From Akkermansia sp. (GTDB lineage Bacteria > Verrucomicrobiota > Verrucomicrobiia > Verrucomicrobiales > Akkermansiaceae): a stretch of 58,487 bases of DNA. Positions 18,413 through 28,090 of this stretch are shown here, piece after piece (positions within the stretch are counted from its first letter, which is position 1; each line of letters begins with the position of its first letter). The position numbers and the translations under genes were made by a program. Under the pieces are notes generated by a model that saw only the letters and a list, made by a program, of their open reading frames with translations, did no database searches and had not been told where the DNA came from. Location: assembly GCA_030535875.1 (NCBI GenBank), contig JAUNRC010000007.1:4145-62631 (forward strand). The letters are read 5' to 3'.

Positions 18413-19551
18413 AGTTTGTGGTTATCCTGTAATCTGCGGGTGGGCCAGTAGATTTCTTTTTTGTTGGGAGTGTGCCGTTGGATGCTTGTCAGGATGCCAA
18501 TGGCTGCGATGGTGAATACGAGGTTTGTACCGCCGTAACTGATGAAGGGTAGTGGCAGACCCGAGTTGGGCAGCAGCGAGGTGACGACCATCATGTTGAG
18601 CATGGCCGGCCAGAATATGGTGCATACCAGACCGACTGCCAACAGGCGGCCGAAGGTGTCGTGAATCTGCAATGCCAGAACAATGCCGGCCAAAGTCATG
18701 ATGGTGAAGAGCATGAGCACGCCGCCCGAGCCGATCAGCCCCCATTCTTCTCCGATTTCAGCATAGATGAAGTCGGTATGGGCAAAGGGTAGGTTGCCGA
18801 ACTTCTCGATGCCGTCGCCCAGCCCCACACCGGTTATCCCGCCGCGGGCAAAGGCGAGAATGGAAATCCACTGCTGACGACCCGCCCCCTGACTGAATGA
18901 CTGAGGATCCATCCAGGCAAAGATTCGTTCCATTCGGTTGGCACTTCCGGTAGCTTGGTCGTACAGAACCAGCGCACCCAGCAGAATGGCCAGTACCAGC
19001 AGCCAACCGCGCACTCCGGCAACGTACATCAGACAGAAGCCCGACACTGCAAGTGCCGCTGCCGTTCCCATGTCTTTCTCGACCAGAATGAGCAGGAGCG
19101 GAATTCCGAAAATAACCCCGGGAAAGACAAACCCCTTCCAGAAGGTGCCGGCCATTTCGCGGTGCGTGGTGTACCAGTGGGCCAGGCAAATCATGAGGAT
19201 GCTCTTGGCGAGCTCACTGGGCTGGAAGGCGATGCCCAGGTTCACCCAGCGGTTCTCTCCGTTGATGTTCATGCCGACTACCGGCAGGAAGCACATGATG
19301 AGCAGGAGGACCAGTACACCCCAAAAAATCTTAACAAACTTGCGCAGAATGTGGTAGTCGACGAGGCTGATGCAGAATGCACCGAAGAGCCCCAGCCCGG
19401 CAAATCCGCTCTGCTTGCGCAGGAAGTCCGCAGGGTCTTCACCATCCGGCACCGCTGCACAGAGCCCCGTACTGGCTACCATCATGATACCCAGTATCAG
19501 CAGGGTGATGAAGCATATCCAGATGCAGATGATGCTCAGGCGGGTGGACAT
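18409..19551 (-). CDS. ftsW: Lipid II polymerase / division protein FtsW (SEDS family)
   Basis: This 380-residue polytopic SEDS glycosyltransferase has about ten membrane helices. Recognisable blocks are NGENRWVNLGIAFQPSELAK in the first half and PLPFISYGGTNLVFTIAAIG near the end, the hallmark C-terminal SEDS motif. Being next to murG and in the same string as ftsI argues for FtsW (septal) rather than RodA. It should polymerise lipid II together with the FtsI-type transpeptidase encoded upstream. The stop overlaps the murG start by 4 bases. Confidence 0.95.
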   Translation of the reverse strand: MSTRLSIICIWICFITLLILGIMMVASTGLCAAVPDGEDPADFLRKQSGFAGLGLFGAFCISLVDYHILRKFVKIFWGVLVLLLIMCFLPVVGMNINGENRWVNLGIAFQPSELAKSILMICLAHWYTTHREMAGTFWKGFVFPGVIFGIPLLLILVEKDMGTAAALAVSGFCLMYVAGVRGWLLVLAILLGALVLYDQATGSANRMERIFAWMDPQSFSQGAGRQQWISILAFARGGITGVGLGDGIEKFGNLPFAHTDFIYAEIGEEWGLIGSGGVLMLFTIMTLAGIVLALQIHDTFGRLLAVGLVCTIFWPAMLNMMVVTSLLPNSGLPLPFISYGGTNLVFTIAAIGILTSIQRHTPNKKEIYWPTRRLQDNHKL

Positions 19552-19569
19552 GTGCAGTCGGTGTGCGGA

Positions 19570-20472
19570 TTATTCGGAGACTTTGAGCGTGTCGCCCGGG
19601 CGGATGTAACGCTCACGCCCCGGGGCGATGTTGTTGAGCTTCATGATTTTCTGGGTAGTGGTCTTGTGCTTTTTAGCGATTCGGGCCAGAGTGTCGCCAC
19701 GTTTGACGGTGTAGGTGGCGGCAACCTGAGCAGCCGCGGCCTCGGCCTGACGGGCGGCAATTTCACGACCTGCGGGGGAATCGGCCTTCACGGGGATGTT
19801 CAGGTAAGTGCCGGAGATGATGTTGTTGTTGCGCACCTGAGGATTGGCCTGACGGATGGCCTCGACGGTGACCTGATGTTTGGCGGCGATGCCGAAGAGT
19901 GTCTCGCCGGAGGAGACGAGGTGCTTGGCAAAAGTCGGGGCGGCGGGCTCGGCAGCAGGCTGAGCGGGAGCGGCGGGCTCCTCGACGGCGACTTCGGCAA
20001 CCTCCTCTACAACGGGGGTGACAATTTCAGGCTCAGGCGTGGCGGCAACGGCAGGTGCCGTCGGAGTGGCCGGTTCCGTCGGTGCCTGTGTGATGTGGTT
20101 GCTCTCGTTGCGGACCGGGTTGGCTACGGGGCCGTCGACCGGCTGGGGCAGAACATCATTGGCCGGTGCAGAGACCGGTTCGGATGCTGCGGGGGGAGCG
20201 GTGATGGTCGGAGCGGCGATGGCTCCGCTCTCGCCGGACTTAATCTTACCGCGGAGGATGACACCGCCGATGACAATCAGGTGAATGAGCAGCAGGCCTA
20301 CAATCATGCGGATGACGGTGGTGCTGTTGGTGCCGTCTTCCACAAGGCCGGTCTCGGAGGGGTAGCGGCGGCGTTTCAGATTTTTGTCGATGAGGGTGCG
20401 GAAGACATGTTTCCTGGGCTTAACGCGGTCCATGTCTGAGTTGCGGAAAGATGAATGGGATTTTTTCTTCAT
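19570..20472 (-). CDS. Membrane-anchored double-LysM protein in the dcw cluster
   Basis: The start at 20472 (MKKKSHSSFRNSDMDRVKP) gives a 300-residue product. A basic cytoplasmic segment (about 1-50) precedes one membrane helix (about 53-73, VIRMIVGLLLIHLIVIGGVIL), a long Pro/Ala/Glu-rich disordered linker (about 80-185) and two LysM domains. These are SGETLFGIAAKHQVTVEAIR and, after an Ala-rich helix, RGDTLARIAKKHKTTTQKIM. LysM binds GlcNAc in peptidoglycan. The bitopic layout with a periplasmic wall-binding end, between murD and ftsW, resembles how SPOR-type division proteins are built, but with LysM. A divisome role is an inference from position. Confidence 0.87.
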   Translation of the reverse strand: MKKKSHSSFRNSDMDRVKPRKHVFRTLIDKNLKRRRYPSETGLVEDGTNSTTVIRMIVGLLLIHLIVIGGVILRGKIKSGESGAIAAPTITAPPAASEPVSAPANDVLPQPVDGPVANPVRNESNHITQAPTEPATPTAPAVAATPEPEIVTPVVEEVAEVAVEEPAAPAQPAAEPAAPTFAKHLVSSGETLFGIAAKHQVTVEAIRQANPQVRNNNIISGTYLNIPVKADSPAGREIAARQAEAAAAQVAATYTVKRGDTLARIAKKHKTTTQKIMKLNNIAPGRERYIRPGDTLKVSE

Positions 20473-20495
20473 AAATGTTACAGGGGGGGAGAAAA

Positions 20496-21806
20496 TCAGA
20501 GGTTGAGTGCTTGACGTACGGCACGGCGGAAACATTCGCCGCGCTGTACATAGCCGGTGAACTGGTCGAATGAGGAGGTGCCGGGTGAGAAGAGTACCAC
20601 GTCGCCGCGCTCGGCTTCTCCGAGGGCTGCGGTGACGGCTTCTTCGACGGTGGTGACTTTAATGGTCTTGCAGACGGGGGAGAATGTCTCGCAGAGTTGC
20701 TCGGCTATCTGGCCGAAGACGATGCAGCAACGGGCCTTCTCCGCCAGCATGGGGTTGATGGCGGTGTAGTCGAGCCCCTTGTCTTTGCCGCCGGCCAGGA
20801 GGATGATGGGGCGGGTCTGGGAGCGCACGGCTGCCTCGGTGGAGTGCAGGTTGGTGCTCTTGGAGTCGTTGAGCCAGAGCACTCCGTCAATCTCGGCAAC
20901 GGTCTCGCAGCGATGTCCGGGCGGGCAGAAGCTGTGCAGCCCGGCAAAGATTTCATCATCGCGCAAGCCGACCGCACGGCAGGCCAGAGTGGCGGCCATG
21001 GCGTTCTCGGCGTTGTGAGCTTGCTCCAGAGTGGTGCCGCGCAGGGATGTCAGCGCGCGGGAGCCCTCCATGATAGAGCCGTTCTTATATGAGAGCTGTC
21101 CGCTGTCGCTTACGGAGGAGAACTCCGCGATGCGCGGGGTGAGCCCGGGCAGATTTTCGCCCACTCGCACGATGGCAAGCTGGTCAGCGCTCATGTTTTC
21201 GAACACGCGCAGCTTGGCGTTGAAGTAGTCCTCAACTTTCGTGTAGCGATCCATGTGGTCGGGGGCAAAGTTCAGCCAGATGGCGACTTCGGGGCGGAAG
21301 TCGTGAATGGTTTCCATTTGGAAGGACGAGACTTCCAGCACGGCGAATTCCGGTTGTTCGGGTTGCAGGGCAAGTTCGCAGAGGGGGTAGCCGTAGTTAC
21401 CGCAGGCGACGGCGCTGTGCCCGGCTTGTTGCAGGATGTGCTCCAGAAGGGCGGTGGTGGTTGTCTTGCCGTTGGTGCCGGTGATGGCAATGGTGCGGCC
21501 CTTGTAGAAGTGGTAGCCCAGTTCAATCTCACCCACGATGGGTGCGCCGGCGCAGGTAAAGGCCAGTGTCCATGGGATGTCGGCCTCGATTCCCGGTGAG
21601 AGGATGACGATGTCGGCTGCGAAGTCCCGAGCCTGTTGTTCGTCGGCTCCGGGTACGAAGTTGAGGGAGCTGTCGTTGCAGGTGGCTTGCGGGTTGGAGT
21701 CGAAGATGCACACCTCCGCAGCACCCTTGGCCAGAGCCAAGCGAGCTGCCGCTACACCGCTGCGGCCGCAACCGAGAACTGCTATTTTTTTACCGGTGAG
21801 ATTCAT
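20496..21806 (-). CDS. murD: UDP-MurNAc-L-alanine:D-glutamate ligase MurD
   Basis: This 436-residue cytoplasmic Mur ligase adds D-Glu to UDP-MurNAc-L-Ala. It has an N-terminal Rossmann-like UDP-binding domain (KIAVLGCGRSGVAAARLALA), the ATP loop ITGTNGKTTTTALLEHIL, the central-domain block NFAPDHMDRY and a C-terminal domain beginning near LWLNDSKSTNLHSTEAAV, a MurD signature. The order mraY, murD is typical of dcw clusters. No Shine-Dalgarno is visible. Confidence 0.96.
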   Translation of the reverse strand: MNLTGKKIAVLGCGRSGVAAARLALAKGAAEVCIFDSNPQATCNDSSLNFVPGADEQQARDFAADIVILSPGIEADIPWTLAFTCAGAPIVGEIELGYHFYKGRTIAITGTNGKTTTTALLEHILQQAGHSAVACGNYGYPLCELALQPEQPEFAVLEVSSFQMETIHDFRPEVAIWLNFAPDHMDRYTKVEDYFNAKLRVFENMSADQLAIVRVGENLPGLTPRIAEFSSVSDSGQLSYKNGSIMEGSRALTSLRGTTLEQAHNAENAMAATLACRAVGLRDDEIFAGLHSFCPPGHRCETVAEIDGVLWLNDSKSTNLHSTEAAVRSQTRPIILLAGGKDKGLDYTAINPMLAEKARCCIVFGQIAEQLCETFSPVCKTIKVTTVEEAVTAALGEAERGDVVLFSPGTSSFDQFTGYVQRGECFRRAVRQALNL

Positions 21807-21837
21807 GATGGATGAGGGCGGGAGATTGTACTATATT

Positions 21838-22863
21838 TTATTGACCGAAGCAAGAAAAATAGAGACCGCAACCGACGAATGCCAGAATGCCGGCCACAAT
21901 CCAGAACCGGATGCAGACCTGAGTCTCGCTCAGTCCGCCTTTCTCGAAATGGTGGTGGATGGGGGCCATGCGGAAAATGCGGCGGCCTTCGCCGTATTTG
22001 ATGCGGGTGAACTTAAACCAGCCTACCTGAATCATGACCGACAGGGCCTCGGCAACGAACACGCCGCCGATGATGACCAGAATGAGTTCCAGACCGCTGC
22101 ACACGGCTATGGTACCCAGTGCGCCGCCCAGTGCCAGCGAGCCGGTGTCGCCCATGAAGACGCGAGCCGGATTGCAGTTAAACCACAGGAAGCCGGCACA
22201 GGCCGCGGTAATGGCCAAGGTAAAGGGCACCAGTTCGTAGATACAGCCGCAGAGCAGCAGCAATGTGAAGGCGATGGAGGAGATAATCATGCAGCCGCCG
22301 GCCAGACCGTCCAGACCGTCTGTGAGGTTGACGGCGTTGGAGGCTCCGATGATGACTACCAGCGCAAAGGGAATGAAGAACCAACCGAGGTCGAGCTTGC
22401 CGTAGAAGGGTACCAGAACTTCGGCAATCTGCGGGCATGCAAAGTACAGGTACACTGAGCAAGCAAGGGCGGCTATGAATTGCAGGGCAATTTTGAACCA
22501 CCCGCTCACCCCGTCTGTGCTTTTCTTAGTGATTTTGGCGTAATCATCGAGGAAGCCCAAGAAGGCGGTGATGGCGGTGACGATGAGGCAGCATTGTACA
22601 CGCGGGGAGCTCAGGTCGCACACGAGAAGGGTGGTGAGCAGTACCAGACCGATGAGCATGAGGCCGCCCATGGTGGGGGTGCCGACCTTGCTGCTGTGCT
22701 CAGGGGCAAGCACGCCTTTGCGGGCCTCGCGGATGGGCTGGCCGGCCTTCATGGCACGCAGCACGGCAATGAGTTTCGGCCCGATGATGAGGGAGCCGAC
22801 GAAGGGGATGGTGAGCGCCAGAATGAGGAGCAGGCTTTCGGAGCTTTGATAGAATTGTAACAT
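21838..22863 (-). CDS. mraY: Phospho-MurNAc-pentapeptide transferase MraY
   Basis: This 341-residue integral membrane enzyme with about ten helices transfers phospho-MurNAc-pentapeptide to undecaprenyl phosphate, giving lipid I. Active-site blocks are present: GFLDDYAKI (the Asp-Asp motif), NAVNLTDGLDGLAGG, and RMAPIHHHFE near the C-terminus. It begins 3 bases after the murF stop, so the two are tightly coupled. Confidence 0.97.
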   Translation of the reverse strand: MLQFYQSSESLLLILALTIPFVGSLIIGPKLIAVLRAMKAGQPIREARKGVLAPEHSSKVGTPTMGGLMLIGLVLLTTLLVCDLSSPRVQCCLIVTAITAFLGFLDDYAKITKKSTDGVSGWFKIALQFIAALACSVYLYFACPQIAEVLVPFYGKLDLGWFFIPFALVVIIGASNAVNLTDGLDGLAGGCMIISSIAFTLLLLCGCIYELVPFTLAITAACAGFLWFNCNPARVFMGDTGSLALGGALGTIAVCSGLELILVIIGGVFVAEALSVMIQVGWFKFTRIKYGEGRRIFRMAPIHHHFEKGGLSETQVCIRFWIVAGILAFVGCGLYFSCFGQ

Positions 22864-22866
22864 GGC

Positions 22867-24255
22867 TTATGATTGGGGGCTGAGAGTGGGGAAAAGTTCG
22901 TACATGGTGCGCTCCATGCCGGCGGAGCGCGAGCCTTTGAAGAGGATGGCATCTCCCGGTTCTATCATGCGGCGAAGAGCGGTGGCGGCCTCATCGGGGG
23001 TGCTTACCAGCATGGCCGGTATGGTTTCGGCGGCGGCTTCGCACAGAGCGAGCGTCTCGGCACATTCCGGACCGACCACGACGACGGCAGCGTAGCCCAG
23101 TCCGGCAGCGCACATACCGATTTCGGCGTGTGCGGCAATGCCGCCTTCACCCAGTTCCCCCATTTTGCCCAGCACGGCGAAGCAGCGCTTGGGGCCGTGC
23201 AGGGAGGCAACGGTGTGCAGGGCTGCTTTCATGCTTTCGGGATTGGCGTTGTAAGTGTCGTCCACGACGGTGAAGCCGTCGACTTCCTTGCAGCCGAGGC
23301 GACCTTTGGTGAGGGCTGCGGCGGAGAGTCCGTCAGCAATTTGTTGCAGGGTGCAGCCGAGTTTCCATCCGGCTGCGGCAGCCAGCAGGCTGTTGCTGAT
23401 CATGTGTGCTCCGGGGACGGGCAGGTTCACGCGGATTTCACCCACACCGTCGATGTGGAGGTCGTAGCTGCTGCCGGCGCCGGTTGTGCGCACGTTGAGG
23501 GCGCGTACCTGACTGTCGCAACCGCCGACGGGCAGAGGCGTGGCTTGTGTGGAGGCCGCGATAGTGGCGGCAAAGTCATCCGTAGCCGGGTATATCATGT
23601 AACCATCGGCCGGCAGGGCTCGCGCTAAGGTGCATTTTTCCTGAGCGATGGCCTCGCGTGTGCCGAGGAACTCCAAGTGAGCGGAGCCGATGGTGGTGAT
23701 GATGCCGAGCTGAGGTTGGGTCATGCGGCAGAGCGGGGCAAGTTCTCCGGCGTGGTTCATGCCCATTTCCCAGATGGCGGCCTCGGTGCCTTTTTCGGCG
23801 CTGAGTATACTCAGGGGGGTGCCGATATGGTTGTTGAGGTTACCCTTGGTGGCAATGGCACAGAAGCGCTGTGAGAGCACGGAAAGGCACATGTCCTTGG
23901 TGCTGGTCTTGCCGCTGGAGCCGGTCAGGCCGACAACATGCAGCGGGGCCAGTTGCCCGCGCCACCACATGGCAAGTTGTTGCAGAGCTTCCAGTGTGTC
24001 GGCTACCTGAATGACGGTGCAGGCGGGGTCGTAGTTGCCGGTCAGACGGCTGACGATGACAGCGGCGGCATCTGCCGAGGCGGCAGCGGCGAAGTTGTTG
24101 CCGTCGAAGCGTTCTCCACTCAGTGCCAGGAAGATGCAACCGGGTGTGACGGCGCGGCTGTCGGTGGTGAGGCCGGCGGTGATGGTACGGTTGCCGGTGG
24201 TTACAGCCTGTCCGGCTGTGGCTGCCAGGAGCTCACTGATGGAGATGCTTTGCAT
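22867..24255 (-). CDS. murF: UDP-MurNAc-tripeptide:D-Ala-D-Ala ligase MurF
   Basis: This 462-residue ligase completes the pentapeptide precursor. The N-terminal domain has the MurE/MurF-like DSRAVTPGCIFLALSGERFDG block, the ATP loop is GLTGSSGKTSTKD, and EMGMNHAGELAPL and DDTYNANPESMKAAL are MurF signatures. Length and order (murE, murF, mraY) are normal. Confidence 0.96.
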   Translation of the reverse strand: MQSISISELLAATAGQAVTTGNRTITAGLTTDSRAVTPGCIFLALSGERFDGNNFAAAASADAAAVIVSRLTGNYDPACTVIQVADTLEALQQLAMWWRGQLAPLHVVGLTGSSGKTSTKDMCLSVLSQRFCAIATKGNLNNHIGTPLSILSAEKGTEAAIWEMGMNHAGELAPLCRMTQPQLGIITTIGSAHLEFLGTREAIAQEKCTLARALPADGYMIYPATDDFAATIAASTQATPLPVGGCDSQVRALNVRTTGAGSSYDLHIDGVGEIRVNLPVPGAHMISNSLLAAAAGWKLGCTLQQIADGLSAAALTKGRLGCKEVDGFTVVDDTYNANPESMKAALHTVASLHGPKRCFAVLGKMGELGEGGIAAHAEIGMCAAGLGYAAVVVVGPECAETLALCEAAAETIPAMLVSTPDEAATALRRMIEPGDAILFKGSRSAGMERTMYELFPTLSPQS

Positions 24256-24272
24256 GGTCGGAGGGGAAGGGG

Positions 24273-25796
24273 TTATTTACCTTCGGGTTTGCGCGAGGGC
24301 ACGCTGCGGCCTTCGGGGTTTTTTTCTTCGTAGTATTTCTGTACGACTGCGGAGTCGGAGAATGTGATGGTTTCGTTGGCGAAAATTTGGTAATTTTCGT
24401 GCCCCTTGCCGGCGATGAGGACGCAGTCGCCGGGACGTGCGTTTTGCAGGGCGGCGCGGATGGCCTCCTCGCGGTCGGTGATGCGGTGCTGCTTGTCAGC
24501 CGGGATACCGGGCATGATGTCGTCGATGATTTTTTCGGGGTCTTCCGAGCGGGGGTTGTCGCTGGTGACGATGCAGACGTCGCTGAAGCGGGCGGCGGCT
24601 TCGCCCATGAGCGGGCGCTTGCTTGTGTCGCGGTCGCCGCCGCAGCCGAAGACGGTGAACACACGGCCCTGACGGCAGAGTTGCTTCATGGTGCGGCAGA
24701 CGTTTTCGACGGCATCGGGCGTGTGGGCGTAGTCGACAAAGCATTGCACATTATTCACGCTGCTGACCAGTTCCATACGGCCGGGTACCTGTGGTGACTG
24801 AGCAAGGCAGGCGATGGCATCGCGAATGTTGATGCCGGCTGCCACCGCACCTGCCAGGGCTGCCAGACTGTTGCTGAGGTTGAACTCGCCGATAAGGGGC
24901 GTGCGAACGAGATAGGTCTTGTTCCGGTAGTGCAGTTCGTACTGGCTGCCCTTGAGGGAGATGATGCGGGGCTCGGCGCGGAAGTCGGCATCGGCTGCGG
25001 TACCGAAGGTGCGTACTTTCATGATGGGGCGCAGTTCTTCGGCCAGTCTGCGGCCGTATTCATCGTCGGCATTGATGACGGCTGTTGCCTTGGGGGCGCC
25101 GCCGGTTGCCATACCGGTAAAGAGGAGTTTTTTGGCCTGATAGTACTCCTCCATGTCGCCGTGGTAGTCGAGGTGGTCTTGTGTGAGGTTGGTGAAGATG
25201 CCTACTCGGAATTCACAGCCGGCTGTGCGCTGCTGGTGCAGGGCGTGGGATGAGACTTCCATGGCGCAGGCGCGGCAACCGTTCTTTACCATGTCGGCGA
25301 GCATGCTCTGGAGCTCGGCGCAGCCGGGGGTGGTGTTGTGCGAGGGTACTCGCTTGGCTCCGTCGTCGTAGAGGATGGTGCCGATGAGGCCGGCTCGCTG
25401 CCAAGTGGCACGGAAGATGGCGTTGGTGAGGTAGCTGATGGTGGTTTTGCCGTTGGTGCCGGTTACGCCGAGCATGACGAGTTGCTGGCTGGGCAGGTTG
25501 TGCCAGGAGCTCATGAGCAGACCGTCGGCAAGATGGGTGTTGGCTACCTGTACCCAGCATACTCCGGCTTTCTCTGCGGCGGGCGTGCAGGGAGTCTCGG
25601 CCACGATGGCGGCGGCTCCGGCTGCTATGGCACCCTCAATGGCTGTATGGCCGTCAAACTGAGTGCCCTTCACGGCCACAAAGCAGCTCCCGGGGATGAC
25701 TCGGCGGCTGTCGTCTGTAAGCAGGGTGAGCGGTTTCTTCAGTTTACCGGTCACGACTGCTCCGGGGAGCACGGAGAAGAGTTGTTTGTTGTTCAT
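24273..25796 (-). CDS. murE: UDP-MurNAc-L-Ala-D-Glu:meso-diaminopimelate ligase MurE
   Basis: This 507-residue cytoplasmic ligase has the ATP loop GVTGTNGKTTISYLTNAIF, the N-terminal DDSRRVIPGSCFVAVKG block, and the C-terminal TSDNPRSEDP motif. DNPR is the residue set that selects meso-diaminopimelate, so the cell wall is predicted to be of the Gram-negative mDAP type. It lies 18 bases after ftsI and 17 before murF. Confidence 0.96.
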   Translation of the reverse strand: MNNKQLFSVLPGAVVTGKLKKPLTLLTDDSRRVIPGSCFVAVKGTQFDGHTAIEGAIAAGAAAIVAETPCTPAAEKAGVCWVQVANTHLADGLLMSSWHNLPSQQLVMLGVTGTNGKTTISYLTNAIFRATWQRAGLIGTILYDDGAKRVPSHNTTPGCAELQSMLADMVKNGCRACAMEVSSHALHQQRTAGCEFRVGIFTNLTQDHLDYHGDMEEYYQAKKLLFTGMATGGAPKATAVINADDEYGRRLAEELRPIMKVRTFGTAADADFRAEPRIISLKGSQYELHYRNKTYLVRTPLIGEFNLSNSLAALAGAVAAGINIRDAIACLAQSPQVPGRMELVSSVNNVQCFVDYAHTPDAVENVCRTMKQLCRQGRVFTVFGCGGDRDTSKRPLMGEAAARFSDVCIVTSDNPRSEDPEKIIDDIMPGIPADKQHRITDREEAIRAALQNARPGDCVLIAGKGHENYQIFANETITFSDSAVVQKYYEEKNPEGRSVPSRKPEGK

Positions 25797-25814
25797 ATCG
25801 TTGTGTGTGCTGGG

Positions 25815-28067
25815 TTAAGGTTTCGGTTTTTCGTTGGCCGTTTCGGGGTTTTTCTCGGCAAGATATTTTTCGTATGCGGCGGGGTCGCTCGGTTGCAGGT
25901 TGAGCACGTTGATGAACCGCTCGGCAGCGGCGCGGAATATGGGTGCTGCCACGGTGCCGCCGCCGGCGTTGCAATCGCGCGGGTGCGGCTCGTCGATGAC
26001 GGTCATGACGACCAGGCGCGGGTCATCAATCGGCAGCACGCCTGCAAAGCTTACCGTGTAGAGTCCTTCATAGTAACCGCCGCCGCTCTTAACTTTTTTG
26101 GCCGTGCCGGTTTTGCCGCCGATGCGGAAGCCCGGTATGGCGGCCTGTGTGGCAGTGCCGCGGCCGGCCGGTCCTTTCTTCTCGGTCACGCTTTCGAGGG
26201 CGCCGCGAATGGCGCGGGCTGTTCCTTCACTCATTACACGGCAAACTTCCTGAGGTTTGCACTCACTATAGGTGGAGCCGTCGGCGGCGATGATTCGGTC
26301 GACGAGGCGCGGTTTCATGCGCACGCCGTTGTTGGCGATGGTGGCGTAGACCATGGCCATGTGCAGGGGTGAGACGGAGACGGAATAGCCGTAGGCGATT
26401 CGTGAGAAGTTGACGATGTGGTTGCCGTTGGCCAGCAGGCAGGCTCCGCCGCTGGGAAGGTCGATTTCGCTGCCGCGGGTCAGTCCGTAGCGTTCTACGT
26501 AATCTTTATAGAGGGGCCATTTGCAGGCCATAGCCACGCGGGCGGCTCCGGGGTTACTGGATTTCTTGAGCATCTGCCCGACGGTCAGTACGCCGTAATT
26601 AAAGCGCCCGTCGTTGATGGCTTTACTGCCGCCGCCTACGGAGAAGGGTTGGCAGCTTACATAGGAGTTGATGCCCATTATTCCTTTGTCGACTGCGGCC
26701 GTTACGGCTACGACTTTGAAGGTGGAGCCCGGTTCGTAGCGGGCCTGACAGGCGAAGTTGTAGTCACCCGTGATGGGCTTGCCTTTTTCGTCTTTTACGC
26801 TGCCGCGCTTAAAGGTGCCTTCGTGGGTGATGAGGTCTTTGGTATCGAGGTTGATGGCGGGGCGGCTGACCATGGCGAGGATGTCGCCTGTCTTGGGGTC
26901 GACAACTATCATGCAGCCGCGCTTAGCGCGGAAGTGCTTCATGCCTTTGTCGAGTTCCTGCTCGACGATGGTCTGCAATCGCATGTCGATGGTGAGGCGC
27001 AGGTTGAGACCGTGCATGGGGGGCATGTAGCGGTCATCTTCGTTGGGCAGGACTTGTCCTCTGGCGTTGCGGCGGTATTCACGCAGACCATCCGTACCGG
27101 AAAGGTAGTCGTTGTAGACGGCCTCCACACCGCCCATGCCGACATTTTCGGAGTCGACGTAGCCGATGACGTGGCTGAGCATTTCGGGAACGACGTAACT
27201 GCGGCGCAGATCTGTTTGTACGGTAACGCCTCGAATATGGGCTTTTTGCAGAGCTTCGCGAATTTTCTCGGCCAGTTCGATGTTAAGTCCGCGCACGAGC
27301 TGGATTTGTTGGCGGTAAGTGCGTTTGGTGCCGCCGGTGGCCTCGGCTTGTTTGTTGTGCTCCGCTACGTCGGGCTGGGCAATCAGGTTGATGATGTCCT
27401 GCTTGGTAATAAAGCGCACACGCTCTTCCGTGCGGGCCGGGATGGTGATTTTTTTTCCTCGGCGAACGAGGGTTTTCTCGGGCTGGACTTCGATGGTTTC
27501 CTTTATTTCGAGGTGTTTGATGTAGGGGTAGATGACCTCAGCTACGAGTTGGTCGTGGGCTCCGAAGAGGGCCTCGCACTTGGCGGGGTCATAGTCCATG
27601 AGGCGATTGGCATTCGCATCCCCCGGCTTCATGTTACGGCGCAGTTCGGCGCGTTCTTCTTTGGTGAGCTCGCGCTTGCTGAGCCCGAGCAGTTTGTTGC
27701 GCGCGCGAGCGTAAAGTTTGCGACGTTTGGCGGCATCTTTCTCCGTGCGCCATTTCGGGTCGTTACTGACCTGATTGAAAGCGAGGCCGTAGACGACGGC
27801 TGTGATTTCGCGCAGGTGGTAGCGGTCTGCAATCAGTTCTGCCGATTGGATGTTGTTGGTCAGAATTTCCTCATTGCGGTCCATGATGATGCCGCGCTCC
27901 GCCGGGATGATTTCTTTTTCGATGAGTTCTTCTTTTACTCGATGTTGAAGTTTGCCGCGGTCAACTACCTGCAATTCAACCAAACGCGAGGCGATTGTGA
28001 CGGAGATTCCCATCACAATCACACAGAGCCACAGGCAGCGGCCGGCGAATGGTATCTTGGTTTTCAT
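25815..28067 (-). CDS. ftsI: Septal peptidoglycan transpeptidase FtsI (PBP3-type)
   Basis: This 750-residue class B penicillin-binding protein has a cytoplasmic N-terminus and membrane anchor (about residues 10-28), a pedestal region (about 50-370), and a transpeptidase domain with SxxK (GSTFK), SxN (SSN) and KTG (GGKTGTAKK) motifs. It is longer than the usual 550-600 residues. The extra length sits in the pedestal, which contains a Lys/Arg/Glu-rich segment around 105-260, perhaps a coiled or partner-binding insertion. Position between the FtsL-like gene and murE is canonical for ftsI, and it should work with the FtsW gene downstream. Confidence 0.94.
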   Translation of the reverse strand: MKTKIPFAGRCLWLCVIVMGISVTIASRLVELQVVDRGKLQHRVKEELIEKEIIPAERGIIMDRNEEILTNNIQSAELIADRYHLREITAVVYGLAFNQVSNDPKWRTEKDAAKRRKLYARARNKLLGLSKRELTKEERAELRRNMKPGDANANRLMDYDPAKCEALFGAHDQLVAEVIYPYIKHLEIKETIEVQPEKTLVRRGKKITIPARTEERVRFITKQDIINLIAQPDVAEHNKQAEATGGTKRTYRQQIQLVRGLNIELAEKIREALQKAHIRGVTVQTDLRRSYVVPEMLSHVIGYVDSENVGMGGVEAVYNDYLSGTDGLREYRRNARGQVLPNEDDRYMPPMHGLNLRLTIDMRLQTIVEQELDKGMKHFRAKRGCMIVVDPKTGDILAMVSRPAINLDTKDLITHEGTFKRGSVKDEKGKPITGDYNFACQARYEPGSTFKVVAVTAAVDKGIMGINSYVSCQPFSVGGGSKAINDGRFNYGVLTVGQMLKKSSNPGAARVAMACKWPLYKDYVERYGLTRGSEIDLPSGGACLLANGNHIVNFSRIAYGYSVSVSPLHMAMVYATIANNGVRMKPRLVDRIIAADGSTYSECKPQEVCRVMSEGTARAIRGALESVTEKKGPAGRGTATQAAIPGFRIGGKTGTAKKVKSGGGYYEGLYTVSFAGVLPIDDPRLVVMTVIDEPHPRDCNAGGGTVAAPIFRAAAERFINVLNLQPSDPAAYEKYLAEKNPETANEKPKP

Positions 28068-28090
28068 GCAGAAGGCGGGTGGTGCTGAAC

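Noticed and set aside
26418..28088. A 556-codon plus-strand frame opposite ftsI
   Set aside because: It is antisense shadow of a conserved PBP; Val/Gly/Phe-rich translation has no recognisable family or start context.
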